The notes below the pieces were generated by a model that saw nothing but the letters and a program-made list of their open reading frames with translations, was not told where the DNA came from and ran no database searches. Below are positions 26,799 to 35,932 of a DNA stretch of 64,000 nt, in pieces. Position 1 is the first letter of the stretch. Each line of letters begins with the position of its first letter. This DNA comes from an uncultured bacterium (lineage in GTDB: Bacteria > Bacillota > Clostridia > Lachnospirales > Lachnospiraceae). A program made the translations under genes and the position numbers. The stretch lies in assembly GCA_905215405.1 (NCBI GenBank), contig CAJMQE010000006.1:17373-81372 (forward strand), given 5' to 3'.

Positions 26799-26894
26799 TT
26801 TAAACCTCCTGACCAATTACCCTATAATTTTTACTACATTCTTCTACATTTCACTTTGTTATTAACATGCGATTCCCGCTATATATCATTTCAT

Positions 26895-26994
26895 ATACTT
26901 TCTCTTATAATAATTTCTATTAAAATACTTTCTATTAGATATTTTCTATTGAGTACTTTCTATTAAATACTTGCTCTTAAAATTCGTTCTCTTA
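26895..26994. repeat. 14-15-bp degenerate tandem repeat, about seven copies
   Basis: Copies of TTTCTATTA-like cores begin at 26899, 26914, 26929, 26943, 26957, 26971 and 26986, spaced 14-15 bases. The array fills the galK-galT gap and its last unit reaches the galK stop codon. Confidence 0.75.
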
Positions 26995-28269
26995 CAATAC
27001 CCTGCAGGTACCTTTCTTCCTTATATATAGGACTTGGCAACAATCTGTGCCTAACATATTGTCCATATATGACTGAAAGGCTTTGACATCCTCTTTCTTG
27101 ACAAAGCACTGAATGGTTCCTGCAAACCCTCCTCCATGTACTCTGGCAACGCCTTTTCCACATCCAAGATATTTTTCACTGAGCGCAAGTGCAAGGGAAA
27201 GATTCTGTGTCTGTACATCTCTATTGGAATAAATATTTTGCAGATATTTATAGGAACTGTCTCCAGACTTTGCGACCAAGGAAAGAAATTCTTTAATTTG
27301 TCCCTGTTTTAAGGCGTCTGTTTCCTTCTCAACTCTTTTATTTTCTTCGAAATAATGAAATGCACGAAGTACTGCTCTATCTCCAGCTTTTTCCCTTACC
27401 TTACCAATATTTTCATAAAAATCCCGTTCACCAACTTCACACAATAATTGCTTTCCAAAGACTGCTGCTACCTTTTTCATTTCTTCCGGAATCGCAGCAT
27501 ATTCAGGCGTCAGATCCACATGAGACCCCTTTGTGTCAATAATACACAACACATATCCCGATTCAGATAAATCCGCCGTAACCACCTCGATTTTTGGATT
27601 TGTAATATCCATAAAATCTATATGAACAAGATTTCCGACACTTGAAGCCATCTGATCCATAAGACCACAAGGTTTTCCAAAATATTGATTTTCTGCAAGC
27701 TGTGAGAGTTTGGCAAGTGTGACAGGTTCTATCTGTTTGTGATCCATACCAGCAATCATACAACCAACCACATTTTCAAATGCTGCTGAAGACGATAATC
27801 CTGAACCCACAAGGACTTCACTTGTCATATAAGCACAAAACCCCTCGATTCTGACTCCCTGTTTTTGTAATTCACATGCCATGCCCTGAACCAGCGAAAT
27901 GCTGCTTCCCTCATCTGCTTTTGTCCCAAGAAGCTCATCCACATCGCAATTACAAATTTCCTGCTGTTTTGATACGATTCTGATATTGCTTTTGCCCGTT
28001 CTGGCTGCAACGGCAATAATATCAACATTAACAGCTGCTGCAAGTACCTGTCCATGTTGATGATCTGTATGATTTCCTCCGATTTCTGTTCTTCCCGGTG
28101 CTGAATAGATCTGTACTTCCATATCACCGAACAATCTGATAAAATTCTCTATTGCTGCCTGATAACGGACCCTCTGCCCACTTAACAGACTCTGTTCCCC
28201 ATAGATTTCCAAAAGTATGTTATCTTTTTCGCCAGATTTAAATTTCTCTACTAATTCTGATGCAATCAT
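26992..28269 (-). CDS. galK: Galactokinase
   Basis: Encodes 425 residues of a GHMP kinase that makes galactose 1-phosphate from galactose and ATP. Motifs in order: galactokinase signature GRTEIGGNHTDHQHG near residue 60, the ATP-binding VGSGLSSSAAFENVVG, and the C-terminal HGGGFAGTIQCFV. The family is usually near 390 residues; this one is slightly longer at the N terminus. GGAGG precedes the ATG. It is divergent from a LacI-type regulator and upstream of galT; a promoter candidate sits at 28312-28340. Confidence 0.96.
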   Translation of the reverse strand: MIASELVEKFKSGEKDNILLEIYGEQSLLSGQRVRYQAAIENFIRLFGDMEVQIYSAPGRTEIGGNHTDHQHGQVLAAAVNVDIIAVAARTGKSNIRIVSKQQEICNCDVDELLGTKADEGSSISLVQGMACELQKQGVRIEGFCAYMTSEVLVGSGLSSSAAFENVVGCMIAGMDHKQIEPVTLAKLSQLAENQYFGKPCGLMDQMASSVGNLVHIDFMDITNPKIEVVTADLSESGYVLCIIDTKGSHVDLTPEYAAIPEEMKKVAAVFGKQLLCEVGERDFYENIGKVREKAGDRAVLRAFHYFEENKRVEKETDALKQGQIKEFLSLVAKSGDSSYKYLQNIYSNRDVQTQNLSLALALSEKYLGCGKGVARVHGGGFAGTIQCFVKKEDVKAFQSYMDNMLGTDCCQVLYIRKKGTCRVL

Positions 28270-28311
28270 CTTCTTTCTCCTCCCTGTGACTCTTGTATAT
28301 CTTCTATCTTG

Positions 28312-28340
28312 AAGCTATCACAGTGAAAATATTCCGTCAA
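28312..28340 (-). promoter_or_regulatory. Candidate galK promoter
   Basis: Minus-strand TTGACG (28335-28340), 17 bases, TAGCTT (28312-28317). The -10 is weak, as expected for a regulated promoter. Confidence 0.4.
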
Positions 28341-28349
28341 TAATTCCAG

Positions 28350-28378
28350 TTTACTTTTTCATTCTTATCTGCTATATT
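28350..28378 (+). promoter_or_regulatory. Promoter of the LacI-family regulator
   Basis: TTTACT (28350-28355), 17 bases, TATATT (28373-28378), immediately followed by the palindromic operator. Confidence 0.6.
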
Positions 28379-28396
28379 TTAGTAAACATTTACTAA
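28379..28396. promoter_or_regulatory. LacI-type operator
   Basis: TTAGTAAACATTTACTAA: 8-base arms pair perfectly around a CA centre. It overlaps the expected transcription start of the regulator gene, so autoregulation is likely; control of divergent galK is possible. Confidence 0.7.
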
Positions 28397-28417
28397 TAGA
28401 AACATTGGGAGGCTTGT

Positions 28418-29443
28418 ATGGCAACGATCCGTGAAATTGCATTAAAAACCGGTCTTGCACCCGGAACCGTATCCAGAATTCTAAATCAGGATGCGACCTT
28501 GCATGTTGCATCTGCTACACGAAAAAATGTAATCAAAACTGTAAAAGAACTTGGCTATACAAAAAAAGTACAACTTGGAGAAGCGCATCGCAAATACACA
28601 TTTGGCATTCTGGAGTGGTACTCTCCACAGCAAGAACAGACAGATCCCTATTATCTGTCAATTCGTAAAGGTGCACAAGAATATATAAAGCAACGTGGTA
28701 TGCATGCGATCTGCGCTTTTAAGACAAATCAGGACTATAAGAACATACTAAAAAATGTCGATTGTCTGCTATGTATCGGTAAGTTTACAAAGAACGAAAT
28801 ACAGGAATTTCAGGAAATCTGCCCAACATTTATCGTTGTGGATATGTATATACAGCGCTTGGAATGCAATACAATTGTTGTAGACATGCCACAGGCCATA
28901 GAGGAAATACTCACCTATCTATACGAACTTGGTCATCGGCAAATAGCATTTCTTGGCGGAAAAGAATATCTTACTGAGCATATTTTATATTTTGATCAGC
29001 GAAGATCCGTATTCACCACATTTTGTGATGCTCATGGACTTTCAACCCACGATATGATTCTTGAAGAACGCTACGATCAGGAATCCGGTTATAAAATGAT
29101 GCAGAAATTACTTGGTCGCTCATTAAAGAAACGACCGACTGCAGTTTTTGCTGCAAGTGATTCGATCGCATTTGGTGCCATGCGAGCCATTGGTGAATAT
29201 GGACTACAGATCCCCAAAGATCTCTCTATCGTCGGATTCAACGATATTGATGCTGCTCGTTTTACAGCTCCCCCGCTGACCACGATCAAGGCACCGTCAA
29301 AACAGCTTGGAGAGTATGCAGCTCGCTTTTTGGAATATCTTCTGGATTCGTTGGCCAGTTCTCTTTTGCCTGTACGAATTGCACTTCCATGCTCAATTCA
29401 ATACCGCCAGAGCTGCGCACCTCCCTATACCCAGAACAAATAG
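28418..29443 (+). CDS. LacI-family transcriptional regulator (galactose type)
   Basis: Encodes 341 residues: a LacI helix-turn-helix (MATIREIALKTGLAPGTVSRILN, then the hinge) and a periplasmic-binding-like sugar domain (ELGHRQIAFLGGKEYL, AVFAASDSIAFGAMRAI, SIVGFNDIDAARFTAPPLTTI). It resembles EbgR/GalR-type regulators. It is divergent from galK with a matching palindrome between them, so it most likely senses galactose or a galactoside and controls galKT and itself. GGGAGG precedes the ATG; a strong terminator follows. Confidence 0.93.
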   Translation: MATIREIALKTGLAPGTVSRILNQDATLHVASATRKNVIKTVKELGYTKKVQLGEAHRKYTFGILEWYSPQQEQTDPYYLSIRKGAQEYIKQRGMHAICAFKTNQDYKNILKNVDCLLCIGKFTKNEIQEFQEICPTFIVVDMYIQRLECNTIVVDMPQAIEEILTYLYELGHRQIAFLGGKEYLTEHILYFDQRRSVFTTFCDAHGLSTHDMILEERYDQESGYKMMQKLLGRSLKKRPTAVFAASDSIAFGAMRAIGEYGLQIPKDLSIVGFNDIDAARFTAPPLTTIKAPSKQLGEYAARFLEYLLDSLASSLLPVRIALPCSIQYRQSCAPPYTQNK

Positions 29444-29448
29444 CAATA

Positions 29449-29484
29449 AAAAACTTCCCGATTTTTTTAACCGGGAAGTTTTTT
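29449..29484 (+). terminator. Terminator of the LacI-family gene
   Basis: AAACTTCCCG (29451-29460) pairs with CGGGAAGTTT (29472-29481) and is followed by T residues; the A-rich left flank could also serve the opposite strand. Confidence 0.9.
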
Positions 29485-29512
29485 GGCTTCATAACTTATA
29501 TATTTCATATCT

Positions 29513-29682
29513 AATATATTTCATTTATTAATTTATCTAAATTTTCGTTTTATCTAATATTTTGATTTATCTTATATATCGATTTATCTTATATATCGAT
29601 TTATCTTATATATTGATTTATCTGATATATCGATTTATCTCATATATTAATTTATTTAACATATTGTTTTATCTAACCATTC
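29513..29682. repeat. 17-bp tandem repeat, about nine to ten degenerate copies
   Basis: Units of 17 bases (consensus GATTTATCTTATATATC) begin at 29530, 29547, 29564, 29581, 29598, 29615, 29632, 29649 and 29666, with a weaker one before. Two middle copies are identical. It lies between the lacI terminator and the symporter stop. Confidence 0.85.
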
Positions 29683-29715
29683 TTCTAGACTCAAGTGGAT
29701 CCTTTAAAATGATTC

Positions 29716-31029
29716 TCAGGCTTTTCCTGACTGATTATATGTAGTTACGTCCAGCTTATCTTCTGTCTTGGCCACGATCACGGCAGAGGCTGCTGCACCA
29801 ACTACATTAGTTGCTGTACGAGCCATATCTGCAATACTTGAGATAGGGCTAAGTAAAACAATAACTTCAACAGGAAGTCCTGCTGCTGCAAATACTGCTG
29901 TTGCTGTGATCGTAGCAGTACCTGGAACGCCGACTGTACCAATTGAAACAACAACTGCAAGTACTACAAGGAAAAGATACTGTGGAATCGTGTAATCAAT
30001 TCCAAGAATGTTAATTGCAAATACTGCAAGCAATGTTGGCCAGATACCAGCACATCCAGGCATACCAAGATTTGCTCCGATCGTTGATATAAAGGTTGCA
30101 ATATCTTCCTGTACACCAAGTTTTTCCTTCAACTGTTTGACTGTAACTGGGATCGTACCTACACTACTCTGTGATGTAAATGCAACTACACCAGCAGGCC
30201 AGATGCCTTTGATAAATTTAATTGGATTTAGTTTTGCAAATATTGCAATCAGTCCTGTTTCAACACCGAAAATCTGAATGATGCAAAGAATATAGGCAAG
30301 TAACAATACACCCAGAAGTGGTAACAGATCAGCCAGATGATTCTTGCTGACTGCACGACCGATCAGTGAAAGAACTGCATAAGGTGTAAAATCAATAATC
30401 AGGCTGACTATCATACCCATAACTTTATCACCGGCATCGATCAATTTCTTAAATGGTTCAATTCCTTCTACTTTATTTGCAAGCAAAATATTGTAAGCGA
30501 TTGCTGTGACAATTGCAAAAATAACAATTGGCACGACCTCTCCATTTGCCCAGTGTTTTGCAAGATTAGATGGGAAAAGACTTACGATTGTATCAATAAA
30601 TGATGGAACTGTCTTAGCCGTATAATCTGTTGCCAGTTCATACTGAAATCCTTTTCCTACATGTGCCAGTACTGAAACTGCAAGTGTAATTGCACTTGCA
30701 AAAAATGTATTCAGTGTCAGAAATACAACTGCTTTCAGACCGATTTTCTTCAGTCGTACTTCATTTCCAAGATTTGTAATACTGGAAATTACACTGAACA
30801 ACAGTAATGGGACAACCACTGCGCTGATCACGTTCGTATATACGGTACCGAAAGCCGCATAATATGTATAGTGTCCTTTAAAGGCAATTCCTGTAACAAT
30901 ACCAAGTCCCACAGCAAGGATCGTCAGGATTCCAAAATCCACATTTCTTTTTCTTTGTAAATAATAAAGTAATGCATAAAATACTAGTACAAGGGCAAGT
31001 GCGCCCAGATTCATATAATTCATCTGCAT
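29716..31029 (-). CDS. Dicarboxylate/amino acid:cation symporter, TcyP-like (L-cystine type)
   Basis: Encodes 437 residues of the DAACS family: about eight membrane helices and two re-entrant loops. Family landmarks are VVVPLLLFSVISSI, the serine-rich hairpin TSQSSVGTIPVTVKQL, and the ion/substrate region GANLGMPGCAGIWP with TATITATAVFAAAGLP. The long N-terminal part (helix, RKRNVDFGILTILAVGLGIV) and GANLGMPGCAG fit the cystine importer TcyP better than glutamate carriers; the substrate is inferred. AAAGGAG lies nine bases before the ATG. No operon partner. Confidence 0.85.
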   Translation of the reverse strand: MQMNYMNLGALALVLVFYALLYYLQRKRNVDFGILTILAVGLGIVTGIAFKGHYTYYAAFGTVYTNVISAVVVPLLLFSVISSITNLGNEVRLKKIGLKAVVFLTLNTFFASAITLAVSVLAHVGKGFQYELATDYTAKTVPSFIDTIVSLFPSNLAKHWANGEVVPIVIFAIVTAIAYNILLANKVEGIEPFKKLIDAGDKVMGMIVSLIIDFTPYAVLSLIGRAVSKNHLADLLPLLGVLLLAYILCIIQIFGVETGLIAIFAKLNPIKFIKGIWPAGVVAFTSQSSVGTIPVTVKQLKEKLGVQEDIATFISTIGANLGMPGCAGIWPTLLAVFAINILGIDYTIPQYLFLVVLAVVVSIGTVGVPGTATITATAVFAAAGLPVEVIVLLSPISSIADMARTATNVVGAAASAVIVAKTEDKLDVTTYNQSGKA

Positions 31030-31158
31030 TTTTCATATCTCCTTTTCTTTTGAAGTTCATTTCATAGTATTCAAATATGATTTATATAAATTAACACTTT
31101 TTATGGTTCCTGTCAACTCTTTCGGAACCATTTTACAAATAAAAACATTTGCGCGCAC

Positions 31159-31200
31159 AAAAAAAGACCAGTACATCAAAACCAGTACCAGTCTCTTTTT
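31159..31200. terminator. Terminator between the symporter leader and the rpoZ cluster
   Basis: AGAC-CA-GTAC and GTAC-CA-GTCT form a stem with a 2-base internal mismatch, flanked by A7 and T5 runs. On the minus strand it ends the remA-gmk-rpoZ transcript. Confidence 0.65.
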
Positions 31201-31228
31201 CTTATCTGTTCAGTTTTACTCTGACTTC

Positions 31229-31417
31229 TTACATCTGCTTACGTACGATCTTATACTCATCATCTGACTGATAGTATGGACACGCCTGAAATGTTCCAGT
31301 CAGGAACCGGCTCATTTCATCTTCATCCAGATCGATATCACATACATAATAATCACAGTCTTCATCATAAATATAATTCGAACAGCTTTCACAGTTCGTT
31401 TGTGTTCTTTTCTTCAT
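31229..31417 (-). CDS. Small Cys-rich protein, DUF6472-like
   Basis: Encodes 62 residues, acidic, with a CESC pair near the N terminus, two further cysteines (EDCDYYVC) and a later ACPYY, suggesting a small metal-binding fold. I recognise the family pattern (NYIYDEDCDYYVCDIDLDEDEMSRF) as a conserved small protein of Lachnospiraceae of unknown function, usually near rpoZ and gmk. The start is weakly marked (AGG close to the ATG). It lies 25 bp after rpoZ and probably shares its transcript. Confidence 0.75.
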   Translation of the reverse strand: MKKRTQTNCESCSNYIYDEDCDYYVCDIDLDEDEMSRFLTGTFQACPYYQSDDEYKIVRKQM

Positions 31418-31442
31418 AAACCTGCACTTTCAATGCAAAATC

Positions 31443-31697
31443 CTATAAATCGTCTTCAGAAATATCCTCTTCACTAACGATCTTAACTTTGCCTTCATAT
31501 AATTCTTCTACAGCGATTGTAAGTGGTTTCTTACCTGCTGCATTATCGATCAGGGGTTCCTGTCCTCCGATGATTTCTCTTGCTCTCTTAGATGTAGCAA
31601 GTACGATAGAGTATCTACTTGCAACTACTGGTTCTTCGCCTTCTTCTACGTCGCTGTTAACAACAGCCATTAAATCTGCATATGATGGATGTATCAT
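31443..31697 (-). CDS. rpoZ: RNA polymerase omega subunit
   Basis: Encodes 84 residues. Omega helps assemble the beta' subunit of RNA polymerase. Family landmarks: SRYSIVLATSKRAREI and the conserved KKPLTIAVEELYEGKV. The start overlaps the gmk stop by four bases (ATGA) and has GAAGGAG upstream, so rpoZ is coupled to gmk. Confidence 0.93.
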   Translation of the reverse strand: MIHPSYADLMAVVNSDVEEGEEPVVASRYSIVLATSKRAREIIGGQEPLIDNAAGKKPLTIAVEELYEGKVKIVSEEDISEDDL

Positions 31698-32332
31698 TCT
31701 TTATCTCCTTCCGAAAAACCTTTCAGTTCTTCTCTTATATTATGAATTAAATCTAAATTATAAACTGCCTTCTTATGCTCAGTTTCAATAATCTCATTGA
31801 TATCATCGACGCATTTTTCCAAATCGTCATTGATCACTATGTAATCATAGTTCTCTACTCCCTGGGATTCTTCCACTGCTCGGGCAAGTCTGGCCTTAAT
31901 CGTAGGCATGTCTTCTGTTCCTCTGCCAACCAATCTGTTCTCAAGTTCTTTCGCACTTGGTGGCATAATGAACATCAGGACTGCATCCGGAAACTTCTTC
32001 TTAATATTAAGTGCTCCCTGAATCTCAATCTCAAGAATAACATTTTTGCCAAGATCTAACTGGCTGTCAACATATTCTTTTGGTGTTCCATAATAATTAT
32101 TTACATATTTCGCATATTCAATCAGTTTATCTTCAGCAATCATCTTCTCGAATTCTTCTACTGTCCTGAAAAAATATTCTCTTCCGTCTTCTTCACCAGG
32201 TCTTGGATTTCTAGTCGTTGCAGAGACCGATAATGCATAGTTGCTATGCTTCTCAAGAAGTCTCTTCATTGCTGTTCCTTTTCCTGCTCCGGAAAAACCT
32301 GAAATAACAATTAATAAACCTTTTCTACTCAT
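31694..32332 (-). CDS. gmk: Guanylate kinase
   Basis: Encodes 212 residues. It phosphorylates GMP to GDP with ATP in the cytosol. P-loop SGFSGAGKGT lies near residues 9-18; the GMP-binding region is SVSATTRNPRPGEEDGREYFF, and EIEIQGALNIKKKFPDAV follows. The frame stays open for 44 more codons upstream inside remA, but the ATG at 32330-32332 has AAGGTG before it and gives the normal length. It overlaps remA by eight bases and rpoZ by four. Confidence 0.96.
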   Translation of the reverse strand: MSRKGLLIVISGFSGAGKGTAMKRLLEKHSNYALSVSATTRNPRPGEEDGREYFFRTVEEFEKMIAEDKLIEYAKYVNNYYGTPKEYVDSQLDLGKNVILEIEIQGALNIKKKFPDAVLMFIMPPSAKELENRLVGRGTEDMPTIKARLARAVEESQGVENYDYIVINDDLEKCVDDINEIIETEHKKAVYNLDLIHNIREELKGFSEGDKE

Positions 32333-32585
32333 TGCTTTCACCTTTTCGTTCTGAATCATATCTGGCAGATATCGTATCCGGTAAAATTGCTGACAAAATG
32401 ATATAATCACTGTCCGTAACAACAATTGCCCTGGTTCTTCTACCCTGCGTAGCATCGACCACAAGACCTTTTTCCTTGTATGTCTGTACCATTCTCTTGG
32501 CAGGCGCTGAATCTGGTGTTACAATTGCAACTATTTTCTCTGAATTTACTATATTTCCAAATCCAATATTAATCAATCGAGCCAA
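32325..32585 (-). CDS. remA: RemA-type regulator of extracellular matrix genes
   Basis: Encodes 86 residues of the DUF370/RemA family, a small DNA-binding protein that in Bacillus subtilis activates biofilm matrix operons. Landmarks: INIGFGNIVNSEKIVAIV and QGRRTRAIVVTDSDYIILSA. The start is TTG (32583-32585) with GAGGG upstream. It is the first gene of remA-gmk-rpoZ and overlaps gmk. Whether it governs matrix genes here is unknown. Confidence 0.92.
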   Translation of the reverse strand: MARLINIGFGNIVNSEKIVAIVTPDSAPAKRMVQTYKEKGLVVDATQGRRTRAIVVTDSDYIILSAILPDTISARYDSERKGESNE

Positions 32586-32834
32586 TTCAAACCCTCACAA
32601 TCTGCTTCCATATACGTTCAGACCATCAGATCCTATATCAGACTCAGATAGCCATAAACAATCTATTTAATTATACACAAAAAAAGCTGAAACTTCAAGT
32701 CCCATTTGCAAATTCCAATTTGAACAAGTAATTTGGTGATTCGCCTGACCCGTTGCAGACATCTGTTATCGTCATTTTTCTGCATAAAGTTCTTTTTAAT
32801 CACTAGCAAATATGCTTTTCGAGTGATTATTCGA

Positions 32835-33713
32835 TTATTCAATGTTTTGAATTTGTTCTCTTATCTTCTCTATTAAAGTCTTCAAATCAATTGCTGTATT
32901 GGAAATTGTGATATCATTTGCTTTGGACAGAATCGTATTGGCCTCTCTGTTCATTTCCTGTGCAATAAAATCCATCTTACGTCCAATTCCACCATCTTCC
33001 ATCAGACAGCTCTTAGCATGGCTGATATGACTCTTTAGTCTCACCGTTTCTTCATCCACACAGATCTTATCCGCATAAATGATTACTTCTGTTGCAATCC
33101 TGCTTTCATCTATCTGTGCATCTGCAAGCAGCTCTTTCACTTTTTCTTCCAAATTGCTACGATACTGTGCCACCAGTAAGGGACTTCTTAATTCCACCTG
33201 CTCTACCAGTTCCTGCATATGATCAAGTTTCTGATTCAAATCTTTACGCAGATTTTCCCCTTCTGTAATTCTGGTCTGAATCATCTTTTCACAGGCACCT
33301 TCTACGGCCTTTCTGATGAAATTCCAGAGTTCTTCCTGATCATCGCTCTGTTCTTCCATTGCAATAACGTCTGGATATCTTGATAGCATAGAGACCGTCA
33401 CATCATTTACGAGATGAAACTCCTGTGCCATTTCTTCAAATACTTCCATATATTCCCCTGCCAGTCTGCGATTGAATTTCAGATTCATTTTTTTCTCATT
33501 CAGATCTTCATAAGTAATAAATACATCTACTTTTCCACGTTGCATATATTTCTTAAGTACATCCCTGATTCTTGCTTCAAAAACATTCAGCATTTTTGGC
33601 ATTTTGATTCCTGTTTCAAGGTATCTGTGATTTACCGACTTCATCTCCACCGAAATTCTTCGATTCCCCTCCGCCAGTTCAAATCTGCCAAATCCAGTCA
33701 TACTTTTTATCAT
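32835..33713 (-). CDS. YicC/YloC-family endoribonuclease
   Basis: Encodes 292 residues with the YicC N-terminal domain (IKSMTGFGRFE, VEMKSVNHRYLE) and the C-terminal DUF1732 part ending in FIAQEMNREANTILSKAND, the conserved signature. Members cut RNA in Escherichia coli and Bacillus. Nine in-frame codons lie upstream, but the ATG at 33711-33713 gives the normal start (MIKSMTGFGR). It precedes remA-gmk-rpoZ in the same direction at 249 bp, the standard Firmicutes neighbourhood. Confidence 0.92.
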   Translation of the reverse strand: MIKSMTGFGRFELAEGNRRISVEMKSVNHRYLETGIKMPKMLNVFEARIRDVLKKYMQRGKVDVFITYEDLNEKKMNLKFNRRLAGEYMEVFEEMAQEFHLVNDVTVSMLSRYPDVIAMEEQSDDQEELWNFIRKAVEGACEKMIQTRITEGENLRKDLNQKLDHMQELVEQVELRSPLLVAQYRSNLEEKVKELLADAQIDESRIATEVIIYADKICVDEETVRLKSHISHAKSCLMEDGGIGRKMDFIAQEMNREANTILSKANDITISNTAIDLKTLIEKIREQIQNIE

Positions 33714-34024
33714 TTTCCCAATTCTCCATTCCTTAATCATTGTAACAGAATTCTGTGGGCAGTCTCATGTGCATCCCCACAAAACTCTTCACAATTCCTG
33801 TCTAAGTATATCAAAGCTACTGGTAAAATCAAGTAAATAATTGCCATTTCCACACTCTTTTCCCCTGCTTCTTTTTCTCTTTACCACTCTTTTCTAACAT
33901 ATTTTCATCTGATTCCAACAAAATCTGCGAAATATATGGCATAACCAGTTCTGTGTGTGTTAAAATAGTAAGTAAACTGTTTTAAACAGAATCTTTACTA
34001 TTATGCGATTGGAGATAGTATCAT
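33714..34024. other. Divergent intergenic region yicC / rqcH
   Basis: No gene seen. The only structure noticed is a short palindrome CTGTTTTAAACAG (33978-33990) about 35 bases before the rqcH start, possibly a regulatory site or a chance AT-rich palindrome. Confidence 0.4.
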
Positions 34025-35791
34025 ATGGCATTAGATGGAATTGTAATTTCAAATATCGTTCATGAACTGAACAGTTCTTTAATGAACGGAAGATTATATA
34101 AAATAGCACAGCCTGAAACAGATGAGCTCCTGCTTACTATTAAAAATAACTCTGGTCAGTACCGACTGACAATTTCTGCGAATGCAGGATTACCACTAAT
34201 TTATCTGACTGATGCAAATAAGCCAAGTCCGATAACTGCACCTAATTTTTGTATGCTTTTAAGAAAGCATATCAATAACGGGCGTATTATTGGCATTACC
34301 CAGCCAGGCCTGGAGCGTGTCATCGATTTTGAAGTGGAACATTTAAATGAAATGGGTGACTTATGCCGCAAGCATCTGATCGTTGAACTGATGGGCAAGC
34401 ACAGTAATATTATTTTCTGTGATGATAAACATATGATCATAGACAGTATCAAACACGTTTCTGCGCAGATGAGTTCCGTCCGAGAGGTTCTTCCTGGGCG
34501 GCAGTACTTTATACCTGAGACCATGGATAAAGTCAATCCATGTGAGACCGATTTCGACGAATTCTCACACCATGTCTTTGAAAAGCCCTGTGCGCTTGCT
34601 AAGGCAATCTATACGGGTGCTACAGGAATTAGTCCTGTTGCTGCAGAAGAGGTCTGCTTTGAGGCGTCTATCGACAGTTCAAAGCCTGCTAATGTGTTGT
34701 CCGATGCAGAAAAGGTACATTTATTCCATATTTTTAGCAGCTTGATCGAGGATATCAAGAATGGTCGCTATGTGCCTAATATCATTTATAAAGGAAAAAG
34801 GCCGATGGAATTCGGCAGCATTTATTATCATATTTATGAAGATAATCATGATGGGACAGACAATAATTACAAATGTGTCAAATATAATACTATCAGCGAA
34901 GTTCTGCATACCTTTTATGCTACAAAAAATGCGATTTCACGTATCCATCAGCGTTCATCCGATCTACGCAGAATCGTAAATACAGCGCTGGAGCGTAATT
35001 ACAAGAAATACGACATTCAGCAGAAACAGCTAAAAGATACCTTAAAGCGTGATAAATACAAAGTATATGGAGAGCTTATCAATACTTATGGTTATAATAT
35101 TGCTCCTGGCAGCAAATCTTTTGAAGCCCTGAACTATTACACAAACGAGATGACCACCATCCCCCTTGACGAAACAAAAACGCCAAAAGAGAATGCAATC
35201 CGTTACTTTGATAAGTATAATAAATTAAAGAGGACTTTCGAAGCTGTCACTGAGCTTTTAAAAGAAACTTCTTCTGAAATCGCACATCTTGAATCAATTG
35301 TTACCGCACTTGATATCGCTGTAGCTGAAGATGATCTGATCGAATTAAAAGAAGAACTGATAGAATACGGCTATATCCGCCGTAAAGGAAAGAATGGAAA
35401 ACGTGTAAAGATCACAAGTAAACCATTCCACTACCGTTCCAGTGATGGATTTGATATCTATGTTGGCAAAAATAATTATCAAAATGATGAACTTTCTTTT
35501 AAATTTGCCAATGGTGGTGACTGGTGGTTCCATGCCAAGAGCATTCCAGGTTCCCATGTCATTGTAAAAACAAATGGAAAAGAGCTCAGTGATCAGACCT
35601 ATGAAGAAGCAGCAAGCCTTGCAGCCTACTATTCCAAAGGACGCGATCAGGAAAAAGTCGAAATAGATTATACAGAAAGAAAAAACCTGAAAAAACCAAA
35701 TGCAGCTAAACCTGGATTTGTTATCTATCATACAAATTATTCCATGGTTGCTGATACAGATATCAGTAAGCTGGAACTGATTAGCAAATAG
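34025..35791 (+). CDS. rqcH: Rqc2/RqcH-type ribosome quality-control protein (NFACT family)
   Basis: Encodes 588 residues, the full bacterial RqcH length. RqcH binds stalled 50S subunits and adds C-terminal alanine tails. The N-terminal NFACT-N domain (MALDGIVISNIVHELN, GRLYKIAQPETDELLL), a coiled-coil middle with helix-hairpin-helix parts (about 290-440) and the NFACT-R domain (YRSSDGFDIYVGKNNYQND, DWWFHAKSIPGSHVI) are all visible. Older annotations call it a fibronectin-binding protein. The start follows GGAG. It is monocistronic and divergent from yicC. Confidence 0.95.
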   Translation: MALDGIVISNIVHELNSSLMNGRLYKIAQPETDELLLTIKNNSGQYRLTISANAGLPLIYLTDANKPSPITAPNFCMLLRKHINNGRIIGITQPGLERVIDFEVEHLNEMGDLCRKHLIVELMGKHSNIIFCDDKHMIIDSIKHVSAQMSSVREVLPGRQYFIPETMDKVNPCETDFDEFSHHVFEKPCALAKAIYTGATGISPVAAEEVCFEASIDSSKPANVLSDAEKVHLFHIFSSLIEDIKNGRYVPNIIYKGKRPMEFGSIYYHIYEDNHDGTDNNYKCVKYNTISEVLHTFYATKNAISRIHQRSSDLRRIVNTALERNYKKYDIQQKQLKDTLKRDKYKVYGELINTYGYNIAPGSKSFEALNYYTNEMTTIPLDETKTPKENAIRYFDKYNKLKRTFEAVTELLKETSSEIAHLESIVTALDIAVAEDDLIELKEELIEYGYIRRKGKNGKRVKITSKPFHYRSSDGFDIYVGKNNYQNDELSFKFANGGDWWFHAKSIPGSHVIVKTNGKELSDQTYEEAASLAAYYSKGRDQEKVEIDYTERKNLKKPNAAKPGFVIYHTNYSMVADTDISKLELISK

Positions 35792-35932
35792 CTGACATTA
35801 TCTGAGTCACTTCGACAGGAAATGTTTTTTGTAAAGTACTTTAAGATAAATTTAATTGACTTTATGTAAAAAAAGTTATACAATTCCATAACGAGTGACA
35901 AAAAATAACTTAAAAAAGGATATAAATATATC

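Noticed and set aside
32333..32464. N-terminal extension of guanylate kinase
   Set aside because: The extra frame lies inside remA, has no ribosome site and would make the enzyme 44 residues longer than the family.
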